Shown: one piece after another, positions 58,279-60,543 of the stretch
How positions within the stretch are numbered: position 1 is the first letter of the stretch
How the letters are laid out: the number at the start of each line of letters is the position of its first letter
Assembly (NCBI GenBank): GCA_026394195.1
Contig: JAPKYS010000056.1
Coordinates: forward strand, 1 to 60,543
Direction: 5' to 3'
Length of the DNA stretch: 60,543 nt
Origin: a bacterium
GTDB lineage: Bacteria; Electryoneota; B3-LCP
Program-made: the position numbers and the translations under genes
The notes under the pieces: model-generated
The model's database searches: none
Seen by the model: the letters and a program-made list of their open reading frames with translations, nothing else
What the model was told of the DNA's origin: nothing

Positions 58279-60308
58279 TATTTTATAACCACCACCTTCT
58301 GCGTCACCTCCTCCTGCGGCGTTTCCAGCCTCACCAGATACACCCCCGAAGCATTACCCGACGCGTTCCAGGATACGGAATAGTCTCCGGGATTCTGCCT
58401 GGCGTTGACCAGTTGCGCCACCCTTCTCCCGGATATATCGTAAACCGATAGGTTTACCAGGCTGACTGCTGAAAGCTGATAGCTGATGGCTGTTATGGGA
58501 TTGGAGGGATTTGGACCGATAGTAAGCGTAGCCCGGCACGGGCGCGGGCGCTGCTTGGGAGGGATGGGCACCGCGGTGCTGTCTCCGGTGACGTTGCGGA
58601 AAAATTGTATTCCACCAATGTAATATCCTACAAAGAGGTCCATATCCTCATCGTGATCAATGTCGGCAGCATCCACAGAAGACGCATCAACTGTTTGTTG
58701 ATTGAGAAGACTGGTGGTATTTAAAGTAAAATACATGGATTGCGGAGAGCCGATATTTTCGTAGTAATAGATGATCTCCTGAAAATTCTCTATCAACAAC
58801 AGGTCCAAGTCCCCGTCCATATCTATATCCGCCAGGGCACTCGGCATGAGTGCGTTATAACTGACTCCCGGCAGCGATTGCGCTACCTGGACAAAGTTCG
58901 GAATGTAAGATGTTCCTTGATTTTGATAATAAAGCAGATGGTACTCACCACTCTGCATCCCACCGACAATTATATCCAAATCACCGTCCGCATCCAAATC
59001 GCCCATTGAGATTCCACCCAAGATCCAATCGGTGTCAATTGAGCTAAATTCAACAAACGTTGGATTCTGTGGCGTCACGCGATTAACCCACAAGGTAATT
59101 GCACCTCCCCAACCATTCACTGTTACCAAATCCGGATACTGATCCCCGTTTAAATCGCCCAGATCGCAGGACCCGGGGGGGAGATCCAGAAGATCAAAGG
59201 TGCGGATGGCATACTCAGGGTTTTGGTTTGTCCCGATGTTTTCCATCCAACCCAACTGAGAATTTGTCAGAAAAAAGAGGTCGAGGTCGCCGTCTCGGTC
59301 AATGTCGCAGAGATCAGGGTCGCAGCAACAGCCTGCATCAAACGTCAGGTAATTCTGGTTCCGCAGGACAAAGTTGCAAACTTGCGGCGTGCCGATATTT
59401 TCCCAGTACTGCATCGCGCCTGGAATGTCATAGGTCAGGTCGTTATCCTTGCCGATAAAGAGGTCATAGTCTCCGTCGCCGTCTATATCGCAGAATTCCG
59501 GTGAAGCATAGTCCCCCACATCGATTCCAAACCAATTATTGGAAATTAGAGTGAAATCGTACTGTTGCGGTGTGCCGTCGTTGCGGTAAAAGTAGATCTT
59601 GCCGTACTTGTTGCCGATGAAAAGATCGTAATCGCCGTCGGAATCGAGGTCGCAGAAAGTCGGATGGCACCATTCGCCGGTGCTGACTCCGGCGAAGCTG
59701 GTAGAAACGAGGGAAAATGCAAATTGAGTCGGATTACCAATATTCTCGTAGTAATAGATATGCCCATTATACCATTGCTGCACGAATAGGTCTTGATCCC
59801 CATCATCGTCAATATCACATAATGTGAATCCACTACCGTCAATTAAATTTCCGCCAGTGTCTCGCAGACTGTCTTCCTCTAAAGCTAATTGGGGGATGGT
59901 CGGTGACCCTACATTGCGGTAAAAATGCATGTATTCATCTCCAAAATCACAAAAAAGATCATAATCCCCATCGTTATCAATATCCACAAATCTGGGCACG
60001 GAATGAGCAAAACCCTGTATATCCTGAAAATTCTGTGCAAGCAACTTGAAGAAAGGGATTGAAGTAGTTCCATTATTTTCGTAAAAGGCAATAACTCCAC
60101 CTGAATTTCCTAATAAAGGATCCAGATCCCCATCCGCGTCAATATCGCAGAAAACTGGTACAGTGTAACCGTACCCGCCCGTCCAGGGCGTAGGTATATG
60201 ATAATCCCCATCCCACACTGGAATGCTGTCCAGTTCCTGGTGAAATTGGAATTGCTGGGAGAAGGCTGTTAGAGGCAGCAGAAGGATGAGGAAAAGCAAG
60301 TATCGCAT
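58278..60308 (-). CDS. Secreted FG-GAP/VCBS-repeat protein with T9SS sorting domain (paralogue)
   Basis: A 676-residue protein with signal peptide RYLLFLILLLPLTAFSQ, then SIPVWDGDYHIPTPWTGGYGY, closely matching the start of the protein at 12441. Ten calcium-loop repeats (CDIDADGDLDP and variants) each with YYENIG-type strands, and a CTD (TIGPNPSNPITA...VTQKVVVIK). It is the paralogue of the 12441 gene, now in the opposite orientation about 44 kb away. Its CTD lacks the palindrome insertion but contains a five-unit heptamer array (58459-58493). Confidence 0.9.
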   Translation of the reverse strand: MRYLLFLILLLPLTAFSQQFQFHQELDSIPVWDGDYHIPTPWTGGYGYTVPVFCDIDADGDLDPLLGNSGGVIAFYENNGTTSIPFFKLLAQNFQDIQGFAHSVPRFVDIDNDGDYDLFCDFGDEYMHFYRNVGSPTIPQLALEEDSLRDTGGNLIDGSGFTLCDIDDDGDQDLFVQQWYNGHIYYYENIGNPTQFAFSLVSTSFAGVSTGEWCHPTFCDLDSDGDYDLFIGNKYGKIYFYRNDGTPQQYDFTLISNNWFGIDVGDYASPEFCDIDGDGDYDLFIGKDNDLTYDIPGAMQYWENIGTPQVCNFVLRNQNYLTFDAGCCCDPDLCDIDRDGDLDLFFLTNSQLGWMENIGTNQNPEYAIRTFDLLDLPPGSCDLGDLNGDQYPDLVTVNGWGGAITLWVNRVTPQNPTFVEFSSIDTDWILGGISMGDLDADGDLDIIVGGMQSGEYHLLYYQNQGTSYIPNFVQVAQSLPGVSYNALMPSALADIDMDGDLDLLLIENFQEIIYYYENIGSPQSMYFTLNTTSLLNQQTVDASSVDAADIDHDEDMDLFVGYYIGGIQFFRNVTGDSTAVPIPPKQRPRPCRATLTIGPNPSNPITAISYQLSAVSLVNLSVYDISGRRVAQLVNARQNPGDYSVSWNASGNASGVYLVRLETPQEEVTQKVVVIK
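58459..58493. repeat. Heptamer array inside a CTD coding region, 5 units
   Basis: AGGCTGA CTGCTGA AAGCTGA TAGCTGA TGGCTGT, encoding AISYQLSAVSL on the minus strand. Unit shared with 28104-28117. Confidence 0.7.
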
Positions 60309-60324
60309 AAAAGCTCCGGTTTTA

Positions 60325-60364
60325 CTACTTGTTTACTTGGACACCTGGTTACCTGGTTACAGTG
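60325..60364. repeat. Octamer array, TTACCTGG family, 5 units
   Basis: CTACTTGT TTACTTGG ACACCTGG TTACCTGG TTACAGTG; same family as 46656-46684. It lies upstream of the FG-GAP gene start, where its promoter would be. Confidence 0.75.
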
Positions 60365-60388
60365 GGGGCACAACATATTGTACCCCTA
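60362..60388. repeat. GTAGGGG-like palindrome, variant
   Basis: GTGGGGGCACAACATATTGT then ACCCCTAT: ends and self-complementary core resemble the GTAGGGG family, with several mismatches. Confidence 0.55.
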
Positions 60389-60405
60389 TATTTACGTTCT
60401 TTAAC

Positions 60406-60439
60406 AGAGGCTGTCCCAAAAGGGTTTTGGACAGCCTCT
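60406..60439. terminator. Strong hairpin, terminator or IS end
   Basis: AGAGGCTGTCC...GGACAGCCTCT, 11-bp stem with CAAAA/TTTTG inside and a short T-rich tail. GAGGCTGTCC-type sequence also occurs at ends of some insertion sequences, so this may mark the edge of an element beyond the window. Confidence 0.55.
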
Positions 60440-60450
60440 TTGTTATTGCT

Positions 60451-60543
60451 ATGATTAAGGAAATGGATTCAGTTGAGATCGATACGGTATGGACGAAAAG
60501 CTCTACCTGTGATAATGATCTGTTTGGTCGTAAGCTTCTCCTG
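60451..60543 (+). CDS. Possible start of a gene running off the window
   Basis: Open frame from ATG 60451 (or 60463, preceded by AAGGA) to the window end, reading MIKEMDSVEIDTVWTKSS and onward. Too short to recognise. Confidence 0.3.
   Translation, partial: MIKEMDSVEIDTVWTKSSTCDNDLFGRKLLL

Overview
The window looks like a chromosome piece of an uncultivated bacterium of the FCB group (relatives of Bacteroidetes, Chlorobi, Ignavibacteria, Calditrichaeota, Zixibacteria, KSB1). The main evidence is eight genes or gene remnants ending in a type IX secretion (T9SS) type A C-terminal sorting domain (CTD, pattern YPNPFNP...GR.V..L....GSGLASGIYLY.LEAG...KMVLLK), plus a broken PorV-like gene. An outer-membrane phospholipase indicates two membranes. 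Several promoters read as plain sigma70 type (TTGACA-like, 17 bp, TATATT-like) instead of the Bacteroidetes -33/-7 type, which argues against true Bacteroidetes. The phylum cannot be fixed from the sequence alone.

Layout. 1-354: end of a beta-propeller gene broken by a repeat. 494-847: two copies of a dispersed repeat. 876-7231: five plus-strand genes (AAA+ ATPase, coiled-coil protein, PD-(D/E)XK-like protein, MBL-fold/RNase J-like hydrolase, Cas4-like plus exonuclease DUF2779 protein). This block ends exactly against a leftover CTD (7232-7337), so it appears to sit inside a destroyed T9SS cargo gene; the flanking repeats share the same 22 bp. It is the best candidate here for an undescribed (defence-like) system. 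8097-14534: secreted C25-family peptidase and an FG-GAP protein, both with CTDs. 14712-15014: perfect palindrome and a dead integrase remnant next to a five-gene tRNA array (15110-15629, minus). 15753-32519 (minus): stress protein, Na+/H+ antiporter, methyltransferase, then the nuoJKLMN part of complex I, split by guest genes (HicBA, pldA, dinB-like, TM2, DUF2752 and an IS200-like element with REPIN-type satellites), and rarA. 32712-41568 (plus): surface polysaccharide genes (Wzz-like, O-antigen ligase/polymerase, MurJ-like flippase, GT4), an EamA exporter, an rRNA methyltransferase, RNase H and SpmAB. 41735-46263: a tiny RCKP zinc-ribbon protein, a secreted subtilase and a propeller gene stopped by one nonsense codon. 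46731-54762: GH38 mannosidase next to a ribose-type sugar ABC transporter. 54849-60308: a nine-heme cytochrome, a beta-helix protein and a second FG-GAP protein, all with CTDs.

Repeats are as notable as the genes. Gene borders carry 3-5 unit tandem arrays of 7 bp (some 8 or 9 bp), with the same unit families recurring tens of kb apart and in both orientations, and similar arrays lie inside three CTD coding regions. A family of palindromes with conserved GTAGGGG/CCCCTAC ends and changing but still self-complementary cores is scattered between genes; two related palindromes sit in frame at the same spot of two CTDs. A two-copy structured repeat (14570-14646, 46448-46525) shows a compensatory base-pair change.

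Together the genes describe a cell with a rich T9SS-exported surface (proteases, adhesin-like repeats, a multiheme cytochrome), a NADH dehydrogenase complex and sugar scavenging. All functions are read from sequence motifs by eye; no database search was possible.
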